63,454 nucleotides of DNA, from assembly GCF_003991905.1 (NCBI RefSeq), contig NZ_RSCL01000041.1, forward strand, positions 1 to 63,454, written 5' to 3'. This document shows positions 8,602 to 18,004 of this stretch, one piece after another (positions within the stretch are counted from its first letter, which is position 1; every line of letters starts with the position of its first letter). The position numbers and the translations under genes are program-made. Under the pieces are notes generated by a model. The model saw nothing but the letters and a program-made list of their open reading frames with translations. It was not told the DNA's origin and did no database searches. This DNA comes from Dulcicalothrix desertica PCC 7102. Lineage in GTDB: Bacteria; Cyanobacteriota; Cyanobacteriia; Cyanobacteriales; Nostocaceae.

Positions 8602-9555
8602 TGTAACTAAATATGGCTGCTGTTGGCAAGAAATAATCATGTACGGGTTCCCGAACTTGAATAATATAGATTTAGAATAATTGAGTATAAATACTTAGAA
8701 AAAGCCGAATTATGAGTAAATTCTCTTGGTTCACGAAAATTTTTGTGTCTTCAAATTTATTTGCAAACGGTGGAAATTGATATAGAACAGTAATCAGGAT
8801 GTGTAGTTTAATCAGGAGATGATGCTAATCAAGGGCAATAAAATACCAAAATCTACCAAGCTATCCGGTCAAAAAAGCCTAAGTAATTCTGTAGATTTAA
8901 CGAGAGTAAGGACACGCTGTTGTTCAGGCTGTTTTTAGAGGTTGCTCTTTCTTCCATTTAATAGTCGGTTGCCCAAACCAAGATTATTTGGAATTATGGA
9001 ATTACTTGAAAAACGTCTCAAAAAACTAAACTCGATTATTTGCTTCCGGTTTACTCAGCTAATTTTCAGAACAATTAACGAACTGCTTGCTAGTTTGTTG
9101 CTCTCGAACGATAATGGTAGTTTATGTGGATGGTGCGGTCTTTTTCGCCCGCGAAGAGTAAAATGATTGAACGTCTTATTCAAGAACTAATTTAACCAGG
9201 ACGCCTGCTTTATTACTCTAACAAGGTTTCTTCACCAACGCGTGAGGGATATGAACAAGCAGTAAGCTATGCGCGACGCGGGTTGTTTACCTGGGGGCAT
9301 CTAGTACCAATACCGATCCGGTAAACTTGAATAATTATTATTTAATCAGTGTTTTTTCACCCGCACTCTTCAAAGCGATATATAATAGCGCATTATAAAT
9401 ACTACTGCTCTACGTATCCTTACTGGACTTTTGCCCCAAGTCTTGCGGTTAAAAGAAGTGTTGGTCACTTTGGAAACTAAAAAGAGTATTGGCAAGTTTT
9501 GTGGGAAAACCAACATCTCAACCACTCAATACAGAGGATAACGAATCAAGACCTC
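8602..9555. other. 954-bp gap with possible remnant of a decayed gene
   Basis: No convincing gene is seen. From the ATG at about 9163 a frame reads MIERLIQELI, a TAA, then about 40 further codons including SSPTREGYEQAV and RRGLFTWGHLVP before the next stop. This could be a decayed gene end; I do not recognise it. A 74-codon open frame at 8942-9166 has no family features or clear ribosome-binding site. The left part should hold the groESL promoter. Confidence 0.4.
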
Positions 9556-10233
9556 ATGGACCGAAGTGCGACAAGTGCCACTGCTATGAAAGAACCCAGC
9601 ATGAAAGAACATAAACGACTTTTACTTATCGATGATGACCCCAACCTCATTTTGCTGGTAAAGGATTACTTGGAATTCCGAGGATACGAAGTCATCACTG
9701 CCGAAAATGGTCGCGAAGCTCTGGAAATTTTAGAGCAGGATATTCCAGACATGATTATTTGCGACGTGATGATGCCAGAAATGGATGGATACACCTTTGT
9801 TGAACAAGTCCGGCAAACTGAGCGCACTAGTTGGATTCCCGTACTGTTTTTGTCCGCTAAAGGACAAAGTGCCGACCGTGTTAAAGGACTTAACAAAGGC
9901 GCCGATGTTTATATGGTCAAGCCTTTTGAACCAGAGGAACTCGTCGCGCAAGTTGAATCTTCCCTCAAACAAACGATTCGTTGGAAAGAACACCAAGCCA
10001 AAGGAGGAGAAAACGGTTCTCGGATCCAAGTTCCCTTCGATGTACAGTTAACTCCTACCGAACTCAAGGTTGTTCAGTTTGTTGCACGAGGTTTAGCTAA
10101 CCGCGAAATTGCTGAAGAACTCAACGTTAGTCAGCGAACTGTAGAAAGCCATGTTTCCAATATGTTAGGCAAAACCAATCTCCATAACCGTACCGAGTTG
10201 GCACGGTGGGCGATTGAAAACCAAATGGCTTAA
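9556..10233 (+). CDS. NarL/FixJ-type response regulator
   Basis: The 225-residue regulator has an N-terminal receiver domain (LLLIDDDPN; phospho-acceptor Asp in IICDVMMPEMDGY; Lys in MVKPFEPEEL). A C-terminal LuxR-type HTH follows (LTPTELKVVQFVARGLANREIAEELNVSQRTVESHV). It should bind DNA as a dimer after phosphorylation by an unlinked kinase. I prefer ATG 9556 over TTG 9499, since residues before it are not conserved-looking; ATG 9586 or 9601 is also possible. The REC-HTH arrangement resembles the Ycf29-type regulators of cyanobacteria and plastids, but that assignment is tentative. No sensor gene is adjacent; the kinase at 12442 is separated by two unrelated genes. Confidence 0.9.
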   Translation: MDRSATSATAMKEPSMKEHKRLLLIDDDPNLILLVKDYLEFRGYEVITAENGREALEILEQDIPDMIICDVMMPEMDGYTFVEQVRQTERTSWIPVLFLSAKGQSADRVKGLNKGADVYMVKPFEPEELVAQVESSLKQTIRWKEHQAKGGENGSRIQVPFDVQLTPTELKVVQFVARGLANREIAEELNVSQRTVESHVSNMLGKTNLHNRTELARWAIENQMA

Positions 10234-10482
10234 AAGTTGGCGCCATAAATTTCAGTTTCATCAGTTAATTGTTGTGATGCTTTAATGTCCGAACTTTCGG
10301 TCGCAATACAAGCTTCATACATGTCGCAAGCTCACGCTCTTAAGGTTAGAGCAGCTTAAAGGCGAGAGCGCAACATGCCGAAAACTTTCAACTGGTAAGA
10401 ATGAACTAATAATATGGTGCTAGCAGAGAATAGAAGCATTTTGCTGCTTTTCATACTCAACTGTTAACTTATCAACACCCTG

Positions 10483-10514
10483 AGTACTTCATCATCTGGA
10501 CAATGATGAGTACT
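10483..10514 (+). other. structured intergenic RNA region, hairpin 1
   Basis: AGTACT-T-CATCAT (10483-10495) pairs with ATGATG-AGTACT (10503-10514), 12 bp with one bulge. It lies in the 492-bp gap between the response regulator and the DUF99 gene, 45 nt before a terminator-like hairpin. The pair could be the 3' part of a small RNA or a long 3' UTR. Confidence 0.45.
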
Positions 10515-10557
10515 AATATTCAACTCGATTGCTGTCAATAAAGTTGATTTCACAAGC

Positions 10558-10605
10558 GCTGGCTTCATCTACTGGTAAAGGTTGAAGTCAGCTTTTATTT
10601 TTTTG
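10558..10605 (+). terminator. strong intrinsic terminator in the gap before the DUF99 gene
   Basis: GCTGGCTTCA (10558-10567) pairs with TGAAGTCAGC (10583-10592) with one mismatch and is followed by TTTTATTTTTTTG. It is 325 nt after the regulator gene and about 130 nt before the next start codon. It either ends a long 3' UTR or an unannotated small RNA in 10234-10605. Confidence 0.7.
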
Positions 10606-10725
10606 TCGTTGTCAAAATTCATTAGTTGTATTGTATCGATTGACTGCAAAAATGTAAATCCGTGCTACAGCAATAGTGTTACAGATAATACTGTTTTTCC
10701 TACGTATATAAAAATTAAACTCGCT

Positions 10726-11310
10726 ATGAAACTAGAATTATTGCTCAAATTGAATCGAACAATCCGCGTCATTGGTTTCGATGATGCGCCATTTATTCGC
10801 GGTTCAAAAGAAAATGTAAATCTAGCGGGAATTATTTGCGCGCAAACCCGGTTTGAAGGAATGGTGTGGGGACAAATTCAACAAGATGGTTTTGATTCTA
10901 CCGATACAATATGCAATTTACTTATCGGTGGTAAGTTTCTGCCACAATTACATATTGTGTTACTCGATGGAATTGGATTTGGGGGATTAAATTTTGTTAA
11001 CTTACCTGAATTGTGCGCGCGTTTACAAATTCCTTGTGTTGCTGTAATGCGAAGAAAACCCGATTTAACGGCAATGTTAGAGCCAATAAATCGTTTACCT
11101 TATCCTGAAAAACGATTAGAGCTACTAAGGAGCGCAGGAACAATTTATGAATTCCCACCTTTTGTTTTTCAAGTTTGTGGTGAACATCCTTCGGTTACAG
11201 CATCTGTACTACAGCGGTTAACTGACTGCGGTAAAGTTCCTGAAGCTTTGAGATTAGCTCATTTAATTGGAGCAGCAGTAATCAAAGGTGAAAGCGGCAG
11301 TTCTGCTTAA
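10726..11310 (+). CDS. DUF99 family protein
   Basis: A 194-residue protein of the DUF99 (UPF0215) family. The N-terminal block RTIRVIGFDDAPF, the central VLLDGIGFGGLNFV, and AVMRRKPDL with a following YPEKR segment are typical. The family has an RNase H/endonuclease V-like fold in archaea and some bacteria; a nuclease role is plausible but not demonstrated by this sequence. I start at ATG 10726: the in-frame extension upstream to 10582 runs through the T-rich tail of a terminator and has no family similarity. The next gene starts 40 nt downstream on the same strand. Confidence 0.8.
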   Translation: MKLELLLKLNRTIRVIGFDDAPFIRGSKENVNLAGIICAQTRFEGMVWGQIQQDGFDSTDTICNLLIGGKFLPQLHIVLLDGIGFGGLNFVNLPELCARLQIPCVAVMRRKPDLTAMLEPINRLPYPEKRLELLRSAGTIYEFPPFVFQVCGEHPSVTASVLQRLTDCGKVPEALRLAHLIGAAVIKGESGSSA

Positions 11311-11350
11311 AATATAATTACTTGTGGTTTAATTTAACGGGGATAAAAAC

Positions 11351-12232
11351 GTGATTCAATTTCAACCACCTGGTTTTGGGCAAAAAGTTATTCCAACGTC
11401 GCAAGGGAACATAGTTTACTACACTCAAAGTGTCGCTCCCTGGTTAATAGACGAACATCAAAGACCCACGCTTTTATTTTTGCATAACTTTGGTGGTGGC
11501 GCCTCTGCTTATGAATGGTCTAAAGTCTATCCAGCTTTTGCTGCAACACATCGAATTTTGGCGCCTGATTTAATTGGTTGGGGAGATTCCGCGCATCCAG
11601 TTCGTAACTATACTATTAATGATTATCTAACCACGATTACAGAATTTATTAATCAAACTTGTGATTCTCCCGTTACAGTTATTGCATCTTCATTGACTGC
11701 TGCTTTAGCAATTCGACTTGCTATTACTCAACCAAGTTTATTTAAAAAATTATTTCTAATTTGTCCTTCCGGATTTAATGACTTTGGCGAAGGCGCCGGT
11801 AGACGACTTCCACTTGGACTTATCAGTTTACCCCTGTTAGAAGACTTGATATATACACTTGGCGCCGAAAATGAATTAGCGGTTCGTAATTTTTTACAAA
11901 GTTTTCTCTTCGCATCACCTCAACTTGTTACCCAAGAAATGGTACAAGCATATTTATATAGCGCACAACAGCCAAATGCAAAATTTTCAGCTTTAGCATT
12001 TCTACGCGGTGACTTATATTTCGATTTAAGTCTATATATTCAACAACTGATAATACCAACAACGATATTTTGGGGAGAACAAGCACAGTTTACGCGCCTC
12101 CGTCTTGGGCAAAGATTGTCATTGTTAAATACAACTGCTATTCAAAACTTTTATACAATACCTAAGACCGGAATTTTACCTCATCTTGAGGCGCCAGCCG
12201 TTCTAATTGGAATTTTACAAAGACATTTATAG
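11351..12232 (+). CDS. alpha/beta-fold hydrolase
   Basis: This 293-residue protein has the alpha/beta hydrolase core. LLFLHNFGGGASAYEW is the oxyanion-hole strand, RILAPDLIGWGDSAHP is the next conserved block, and a C-terminal His is present in ILPHLEAP. The nucleophile elbow reads A-S-S-L-T near residues 112-116 instead of G-x-S-x-G, so the Ser is present but both flanking glycines are replaced. That pattern occurs in a group of cyanobacterial homologues and may mean altered or lost hydrolase activity. GTG 11351 is the start, with a GGGG-containing stretch upstream. Substrate unknown. Five GGCGCC sites occur in this gene. Confidence 0.85.
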   Translation: MIQFQPPGFGQKVIPTSQGNIVYYTQSVAPWLIDEHQRPTLLFLHNFGGGASAYEWSKVYPAFAATHRILAPDLIGWGDSAHPVRNYTINDYLTTITEFINQTCDSPVTVIASSLTAALAIRLAITQPSLFKKLFLICPSGFNDFGEGAGRRLPLGLISLPLLEDLIYTLGAENELAVRNFLQSFLFASPQLVTQEMVQAYLYSAQQPNAKFSALAFLRGDLYFDLSLYIQQLIIPTTIFWGEQAQFTRLRLGQRLSLLNTTAIQNFYTIPKTGILPHLEAPAVLIGILQRHL

Positions 12233-12441
12233 AGTCACGCTTCAGCACTAAATTTTAGAAAATTCACGTATAAAAAAATACTATTTATGGCGTAGTATGT
12301 AATATAATTAATGAATATGAGAATAATACTTATTAACATAGTACTTATAAGTAATAAAAAAATAGCTGTGCTGGGAGCAATAAAAAGTTTCAACTCAAAC
12401 CAATATTAGAGTAATCTACATAACTGGCAGGGAGAATTGAC

Positions 12442-14331
12442 TTGTTACTACAAATATTGAATAGTATATCTGACCCAATATTTGTCAAAGATTCACAGCA
12501 TATTTGGGTTTTTTTAAATGATGCTTTCTGTGATTTTATAGGATATAAGCGAGATGCATTAATTGGAAAAACAGACTATGATTTTTTTCCCAAGGAAGAA
12601 GCGGATGTTTTTTGGGAAAAAGACGAACAAGTTTTTTTAACAAATGAATCTTGTGAAAACGAGGAGTTTTTTACTGATTCATTTGGCTTAACTCATATTA
12701 TCTCTACAAAGAAAACATTATTGATAGATGAGAATGGTAATAAATTTTTAGTTGGTACGATTCGAGATATAACAATTAATATTGATAAGTACCGTCATAG
12801 TGAAGAAGCGCTTAAGAATGCATATGCTCAAATGGAAACGCTTGTTATAGAAAGAACCAAACAATTAGCAGAAATTAATCAAGTGCTACAAGCAGAAATA
12901 GCAAAACACCAAAAAACTGAGTTAGGACAGCGTGCGTCACAACAAAGACTGTCATTACTTATTGAACAAATACCTTTAGCAATAATCGAATGGACTCCCA
13001 ATCTTGAAGTGCAGTCATGGAACCCAGCAGCAGAGAAAATATTTGGATATACCGAAAACCAAATAATTGGTTGTAATATTGAAATGTTAATTCCTGAGCA
13101 TGTAAAAGAGCATGTTGAAAAAATTATAGGCAATTTGTTGACATCACGAGTAGGTAACTATAGCGTGAATGAAAACTTAACGGCAGACGGTAGAATAATT
13201 ATCTGCGAATGGTACAATAACCCTTTAGTGACTCGAACTGGGGAAGTTATAGGAGTTGCGTCGATTGCAATTGATATTACTGAACGTAAACAGTTAGAAG
13301 CAGAACGTCAAATTGCACTCTTAGAACTTGAAGAAGCTTTAGATAAATTGCAAAGAACCCAAATACAACTAGTTCAAAATGAAAAAATGTCGAGTTTAGG
13401 ACAAATGGTTGCAGGTATTGCTCACGAAATTAATAATCCTGTAAATTTTATTTATGGCAATCTTGTCTATGCTAAAGAATATTGCCAAGACTTATTTAAA
13501 ATATTAAAGCTTTACCAACATAACTATCCTCAACCAATAAAACAGATTCAAGATTGTATACAAGATATTGACTTTGAGTTTATTGAAAAAGATATACCGT
13601 TAATACTTAACTCGATGAAAATGGGAGCAGACCGAATTCAAAAAATAGTTGTTTCTCTGCGAAATTTTTCACGGTTGGATGAGGCTGAAATGAAAATTGT
13701 AAATATCCATGAAGGCATTGATAGCACCTTGATGATTTTACAAAGTCGTCTTCACCAACAAAATAGGCGCCCAGAAATTGCTGTAATTAAGAATTATTCT
13801 GATTTGCCTTTAGTGGAGTGTTTTGCAGGACAACTCAATCAAGTATTCATGAATATTTTGATAAATGCAATAGATGCATTAGAAGATTCATTTTTCAATA
13901 ATCAGATTCAAGATAAAGAAGTTTTAAAAATCACTATTAACACTCAACAAATTTCACAAAATAGTATATTAATCAGCATTCGCGATAATGGTTGTGGAAT
14001 TCCAGAGCAAATACAGCAAAAAATATTCGACCCATTTTTTACAACCAAACCAGTTGGTCGAGGAACTGGGTTAGGTTTATCTATTGCTTACCAAATCATT
14101 ATCGAAAAGCATCAAGGTAAACTTCGCTGTATTTCTAACCCAGGAGAAGGTACAGAATTTCAAATTGAGCTTCCTGTGGGTAAGGCGCCTGTTTATCTGG
14201 AACGGGCAAGGATGCCCATTCCACAAGAGATCATTCCACAAGAGATCATTCCACAAGAGATCATTCCACAAGAGATCATTCCACAAGAGATCATTCAACA
14301 AGAGATAATTTCACAAGATATGGAAAATTAA
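12442..14331 (+). CDS. PAS-PAS sensor histidine kinase with repeat-derived C-terminal tail
   Basis: This 629-residue soluble kinase has no membrane segments. It comprises PAS 1 (about 5-115), a coiled coil (about 120-165), PAS 2 (about 170-290), a HisKA domain with phospho-acceptor His in [12 protein letters not shown] near 328, and a HATPase domain with [18 protein letters not shown] and GTGLGLS. The start is TTG 12442, supported by GGGAG 7 nt upstream. After the catalytic domain ends (near 575), the frame runs through a dispersed intergenic repeat (14199-14229) and five copies of a 15-bp unit encoding PQEII. It ends with its stop codon overlapping that of glgB by 3 nt. The tail looks acquired by repeat insertion past the original stop. 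The partner regulator is not adjacent. Confidence 0.92.
   Translation: MLLQILNSISDPIFVKDSQHIWVFLNDAFCDFIGYKRDALIGKTDYDFFPKEEADVFWEKDEQVFLTNESCENEEFFTDSFGLTHIISTKKTLLIDENGNKFLVGTIRDITINIDKYRHSEEALKNAYAQMETLVIERTKQLAEINQVLQAEIAKHQKTELGQRASQQRLSLLIEQIPLAIIEWTPNLEVQSWNPAAEKIFGYTENQIIGCNIEMLIPEHVKEHVEKIIGNLLTSRVGNYSVNENLTADGRIIICEWYNNPLVTRTGEVIGVASIAIDITERKQLEAERQIALLELEEALDKLQRTQIQLVQNEKMSSLGQMVAGIAHEINNPVNFIYGNLVYAKEYCQDLFKILKLYQHNYPQPIKQIQDCIQDIDFEFIEKDIPLILNSMKMGADRIQKIVVSLRNFSRLDEAEMKIVNIHEGIDSTLMILQSRLHQQNRRPEIAVIKNYSDLPLVECFAGQLNQVFMNILINAIDALEDSFFNNQIQDKEVLKITINTQQISQNSILISIRDNGCGIPEQIQQKIFDPFFTTKPVGRGTGLGLSIAYQIIIEKHQGKLRCISNPGEGTEFQIELPVGKAPVYLERARMPIPQEIIPQEIIPQEIIPQEIIPQEIIQQEIISQDMEN
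14199..14229. repeat. dispersed repeat copy inside the kinase gene (inverted orientation)
   Basis: GGAACGGGCAAGGATGCCCATTCC then ACAAGA matches the intergenic family seen at 6391, 41172 and 41902. Here it is translated in frame as the start of the kinase tail. Confidence 0.8.
14217..14300. repeat. 15-bp in-frame tandem repeat (five copies)
   Basis: The unit ATTCCACAAGAGATC occurs five times with a final degenerate copy (ATTCAACAAGAGATA). The first unit is the end of the dispersed repeat, so the array appears to have grown by slippage from that repeat. Being a multiple of three, it keeps the kinase frame open. Confidence 0.9.
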
Positions 14332-16628
14332 AGTTCTTGATTCATTACGGCAGCTGTTCTATTTTTATCAAGCTTTAGAAGCAGCACACCTAGTGGAGGT
14401 AAGCATAAATCTAATGAGAACTCGCGATTGTGCATCGACCAGTTATCAGTCCACTTACCTCCTAAGTTGCCCATATTACTACCGCCGTACTTACGCGCGT
14501 CACTGTTAAATAACTCAGTGTAAAAACCTGGTTCAGGAACGCCAATGCGGTAGTGCGAATGAGGTTGTGGTGTGAAGTTACAAACCACGACAATAAAATC
14601 GTTTGTGTCTTTGTCACGACGAATAAACGCAGCAACACTATGACGGTTATCGCTACAATCAATCCACTCAAACCCCTCTTGGGCAAAATCTTGGGAATAT
14701 AATGCAGGTTCACTGCGGTAAAGATGATTTAAGTCTTGGAAAAACAGCTTTAACAAATGGTGTGGTTCGTGCTGTAACAAACCCCACTCCAAATCACCCC
14801 AAACATTCCACTCACTCCATTGCCCAAATTCCATGCTCATAAACATGGTTTTCTTTCCAGGATGAGCAAACATGTATGAGAATAAACACCGGACGTTAGC
14901 AAACTTTTGCCATCTATCACCGGGCATTTTCCCAATAATATTACTCTTACCATGCACCACTTCGTCATGCGATAGCGCCAGCATGAAGTTCTCGCTGTGG
15001 TTATACCAAATACTAAAAGTAATATTGTTCTGGTGGAACTGACGGAACCAAGGATCCATGCTGAAATAATCTAGCATGTCGTGCATCCAGCCCATATTCC
15101 ATTTCAAGTTAAAACCTAGTCCACCTACATATGTAGGCCAAGATACCATTGGCCAAGATGTGGACTCTTCAGCTATCGAAAGTACACCTGGAAAATAGCT
15201 AAACAATAAATGATTGACTTGGCGTAAAAAATCGGCAGCTTCAATATTTTCTCTACCACCATATTGATTTGTTACCCATTCTCCTTCTTTACGGCAGTAG
15301 TCAAGATAAAGCATTGACGCTACAGCATCGACACGAATTCCATCAATATGATATTTATCAAACCAGAACAAAGCATTCGCTACTAAAAAGTTACGAACTT
15401 CATTCCGCGAATAATTAAATACAAGCGTACCCCATTCTTTATGTTCACCTTTACGGGGATCGGCATGTTCATAAAGATGTGTACCGTCAAAGAATGCTAA
15501 ACCGTGTCCATCTTTAGGAAAATGTCCTGGCACCCAGTCTACAATCACGCCAATCTCATTTTTATGACATTGGTCGATAAAGTACATAAAGTCTTCAGGA
15601 GTACCATATCTTGAAGTAGGTGCGTAATATCCAGTTACTTGATATCCCCAAGACCCATCAAATGGATGTTCAGCAATTGGCAACATTTCAATATGGGTGT
15701 ATCCCAATTCTTTCACGTAAGGGATAAGACGTTCAGCAAGTTCACGGTATGTTAAAAAGCGGGCGCCTGGGTTTAGTTCAGAAACAGGAACGACAGGTGC
15801 ATTTGTTCCATCTGGATTTTTGGGTATGTTTGCACTAGCACCGTGCATCCACGAACCTAAATGAAGTTCATAAACCGATATCGGTTGGTTAAGTGGTTCT
15901 GCATGGCGCCGTTTTTCCATCCAGTCTTCATCTTGCCATTGATACGAATTTAGGTCAGTGACAATCGAAGCTGTTTTAGGACGAGGTTCTTGTTGAAATC
16001 CGTAAGGGTCACTTTTTTCGTAAATGTGCCCATCATTGTTCTTTATTTCATACTTATAATGTGTGCCTACTTCAAGTTCAGGTATAAATAATTCCCAAAC
16101 CCCAGTAGCACCCCTACGCATCTGGTGTTTACGTCCATCCCAGCTATTGAAATCACCGAGTACCGAAACGTTACGTGCATTAGGCGCCCATACAGCGAAA
16201 TAAACACCTGTTACACCATCAACGGAAATAAAGTGCGCTCCTAATTTCTCGTAAATGCGATGATGATTTCCTTCCGAGAAAATATGTAAATCAAACTCGG
16301 TCAGACGAGGAGAGCGAAAAGCATAAGGGTCATAGGTAACACGCTCGTGTTCACCTTCTTTAATACGTAACTGATAATTATTTAATTCTTTAGCTTCAAT
16401 TCGACACTCAAAAAAGTGCGGGTCATGCACACTCTCCATTTCAATTTCTTTTCTTTCTTCAGGAAGAACTACCCACACTGCACTGGCATTTGGTAAGTAG
16501 GCTCGCACAGCCCAGACGTTTGTACCATTTTGGTCAATAAGGTGAGAACCAAGAATTTCAAAAGGGTCATGATGCTGGTTCCAGATGATGCGGTTAACCT
16601 GTTCAGGAGCGATGGTGGTCATAGACAT
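14328..16628 (-). CDS. glgB: 1,4-alpha-glucan branching enzyme GlgB (GH13)
   Basis: The 766-residue enzyme introduces alpha-1,6 branches into glycogen. An N-terminal carbohydrate-binding module region ([10 protein letters not shown]) is followed by the CBM48 domain and the GH13 barrel. Catalytic residues are the Asp nucleophile in [10 protein letters not shown], the acid/base Glu in IAEEST and the Asp in [10 protein letters not shown]. The C-terminal beta domain ends in [15 protein letters not shown]. Length fits cyanobacterial GlgB. ATG 16628 or the ATG two codons later could be the start. It converges on the histidine kinase with stop codons sharing bases. No other glycogen genes are adjacent, but the GH15/phosphorylase-kinase relative at 24801 may act in the same polysaccharide metabolism. 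Confidence 0.97.
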   Translation of the reverse strand: MSMTTIAPEQVNRIIWNQHHDPFEILGSHLIDQNGTNVWAVRAYLPNASAVWVVLPEERKEIEMESVHDPHFFECRIEAKELNNYQLRIKEGEHERVTYDPYAFRSPRLTEFDLHIFSEGNHHRIYEKLGAHFISVDGVTGVYFAVWAPNARNVSVLGDFNSWDGRKHQMRRGATGVWELFIPELEVGTHYKYEIKNNDGHIYEKSDPYGFQQEPRPKTASIVTDLNSYQWQDEDWMEKRRHAEPLNQPISVYELHLGSWMHGASANIPKNPDGTNAPVVPVSELNPGARFLTYRELAERLIPYVKELGYTHIEMLPIAEHPFDGSWGYQVTGYYAPTSRYGTPEDFMYFIDQCHKNEIGVIVDWVPGHFPKDGHGLAFFDGTHLYEHADPRKGEHKEWGTLVFNYSRNEVRNFLVANALFWFDKYHIDGIRVDAVASMLYLDYCRKEGEWVTNQYGGRENIEAADFLRQVNHLLFSYFPGVLSIAEESTSWPMVSWPTYVGGLGFNLKWNMGWMHDMLDYFSMDPWFRQFHQNNITFSIWYNHSENFMLALSHDEVVHGKSNIIGKMPGDRWQKFANVRCLFSYMFAHPGKKTMFMSMEFGQWSEWNVWGDLEWGLLQHEPHHLLKLFFQDLNHLYRSEPALYSQDFAQEGFEWIDCSDNRHSVAAFIRRDKDTNDFIVVVCNFTPQPHSHYRIGVPEPGFYTELFNSDARKYGGSNMGNLGGKWTDNWSMHNREFSLDLCLPPLGVLLLKLDKNRTAAVMNQEL

Positions 16629-16760
16629 GGAGCTACCTACGTGAGCGATTTATTGGTTAAGTAAATTTGCTTTTTTATTTATTTCTATATATATTCTTTA
16701 CATTTATTTTCAATTTTGTCGCTACTTAGGCGGGAAATATGGATATTTTAACCCCTGTAC

Positions 16761-16813
16761 GGGCGGGTTCACCTAAATACTCGTTATTTAGCAGGATATA
16801 GGTAAACCCGCCC
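16761..16813. repeat. inverted repeat GGGCGGGTTCACCTA ... TAGGTAAACCCGCCC
   Basis: A near-perfect inverted repeat lies between glgB and the next minus-strand gene, abutting that gene's stop codon. A related GGGCGGGTTT...AACCCGCCCC repeat is at 41946-42022, so this is a dispersed family that probably acts as a gene-end hairpin. Confidence 0.65.
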
Positions 16814-17143
16814 CTAAAAATTCAAAAATGGAAAAACTGACTTTAAGGCACTACGTATACGCAGCAGAAAAATGTTTTCGCGAATCTTTGGGTCTAGTTT
16901 TGGGGGTGGAACTGCACTTAGTCGTGACTGTTGTTCTAAATATTCAGCAGCAGTCAGTGGTTTGCCGTCAACCGACGAACGCGCTGCTGTAATAATCTCT
17001 GTTCGTAAAATTTCTTCGGGAATATCATCTGCTGGTGGTAACGATAAAGCTGGTAAACGTAAACCACTGGCTACGATAGTTAAAACACTGGTGATAGCAA
17101 CAATCATAATAAATGAAAATAGTTTTTTAATTTTTATATCCAT
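16814..17143 (-). CDS. small membrane-anchored or secreted protein, unknown function
   Basis: The 109-residue product starts with basic residues and one hydrophobic stretch (FSFIMIVAITSVLTIVASGL, about 10-29), a signal anchor or uncleaved signal peptide. The following soluble part is proline-rich (LPALSLPPADDIPEEIL). It contains the block RTEIITAARSSVDGKPLTAAEYLEQQ and ends with a short hydrophobic helix (SALKSVFPFLNF). This pattern resembles small conserved cyanobacterial proteins of unknown role. No enzyme motif is visible. It lies upstream of glgB on the same strand but is separated from it by a repeat. Confidence 0.7.
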   Translation of the reverse strand: MDIKIKKLFSFIMIVAITSVLTIVASGLRLPALSLPPADDIPEEILRTEIITAARSSVDGKPLTAAEYLEQQSRLSAVPPPKLDPKIRENIFLLRIRSALKSVFPFLNF

Positions 17144-17206
17144 TTTTCAAATCTCGTTCTAGGCAACAGTAGTAACCAATTGACAAAAAACCCAAATAGA
17201 AATAAA

Positions 17207-17238
17207 GACCTGCCAAAGACAAAAAGCTTCGTCAGGTC
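17207..17238 (-). terminator. hairpin downstream of the small lipoprotein gene
   Basis: On the minus strand GACCTG and CAGGTC form a 6-bp stem with a 20-nt loop, followed by TTTATTT. It could end the lipoprotein transcript. Weak. Confidence 0.35.
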
Positions 17239-17422
17239 AGTATTTTATTTAAAACGGACAAAGAAAATAGTTCAGGAAAATATTAGTCGGATAGCGTTTG
17301 CATCCGAACATTTTCAAGGAAATATTATTTACTCCACACTAGACTCGAAACTCTGACTAAACAGTATAGTGAGGAGCATTTAGCGACTACTGAAAACAAG
17401 CCCGACTAATCTCAACTAAGGC

Positions 17423-17656
17423 CTAGGGAGACTTTGTAGCTTTAGGAGTTGCGGCGCCGGTAGCTTTAGGAGTTGCAGCACCAGTAGCAGGGGTTGTAAT
17501 AGTTGTAGCAGGGGTTGTAGCTGCATCAGTTGGTTCTGCTGCACCAGGTGAAGCAGTACTTGCACCACCACCAGCATCACCACCGCCACCTTCGCAGGCG
17601 CCGAGAGTTGTAGCCAAACCTAAAACGAGAGCAATACCAAGGATTCTAATTTTCAT
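17423..17656 (-). CDS. small Thr/Ala/Pro-rich lipoprotein
   Basis: A 77-residue exported lipoprotein. Its signal sequence MKIRILGIALVLGLATTLGAC has a clear lipobox (LGAC, Cys21). The mature part is glycine-rich at first (EGGGGDAGGGAST) and then a low-complexity TTPAT and ATPKATGA repeat of about 40 residues. It is probably an extended, possibly glycosylated surface or periplasmic lipoprotein. No enzymatic domain is present. GAGGAGT-like bases lie just upstream of the ATG. Composition is unlike its neighbours because of the repeats. Function unknown. Confidence 0.75.
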   Translation of the reverse strand: MKIRILGIALVLGLATTLGACEGGGGDAGGGASTASPGAAEPTDAATTPATTITTPATGAATPKATGAATPKATKSP

Positions 17657-18004
17657 AACTCCTCTTTCACCAAATGCGGCAATAAAATTTTAGCCTGTTG
17701 AATACCATACCGTATTTGTTGCTTTTTTTTAACCTTTTTTACATGACACATTCAAATGTGCTTTTGAGCATTAAATCAGTATTTAAGGTATTAAACAGGT
17801 TTTATTCTAGCTTGCGAGTCACAATATTGTTGGATATGGTACAGATTGCGGCTTTGTTCGTTTGCAAATTAATTATCATTTTGATTATTATACCAAAAAT
17901 TGTAATTTCTTGCTAATGTCAAGCAATTAGGTGCCCATACGGTGCAGAAACCCGGTTTCTCACAAGCGTCTACAATAACTTACTCGTAATTCCAAATCAA
18001 AGTT
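17657..18004. other. 348-bp AT-rich gap with a repeat copy
   Basis: The gap between the divergently transcribed lipoprotein and FtsL-like genes should hold both promoters. At 17946-17960 there is one copy of the palindrome AGAAACCCGGTTTCT, a family also found at 28181-28216, 31754, 56615 and 56667. A short open frame at 17698-17916 shows no protein-like features. Confidence 0.5.

Noticed and set aside
8942-9166. A 74-residue protein
   Set aside because: No family pattern, no ribosome-binding site and unremarkable composition; I treat the region as a gap with a possible gene remnant.
14077-14308. Small reading frames on either strand over the 15-bp repeats
   Set aside because: They arise from the tandem repeats inside the histidine kinase gene and have no independent features.
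17698-17916. A 72-residue hydrophobic protein
   Set aside because: The sequence is AT-rich, the hydrophobicity follows from T-rich codons, and it overlaps the expected promoter region.
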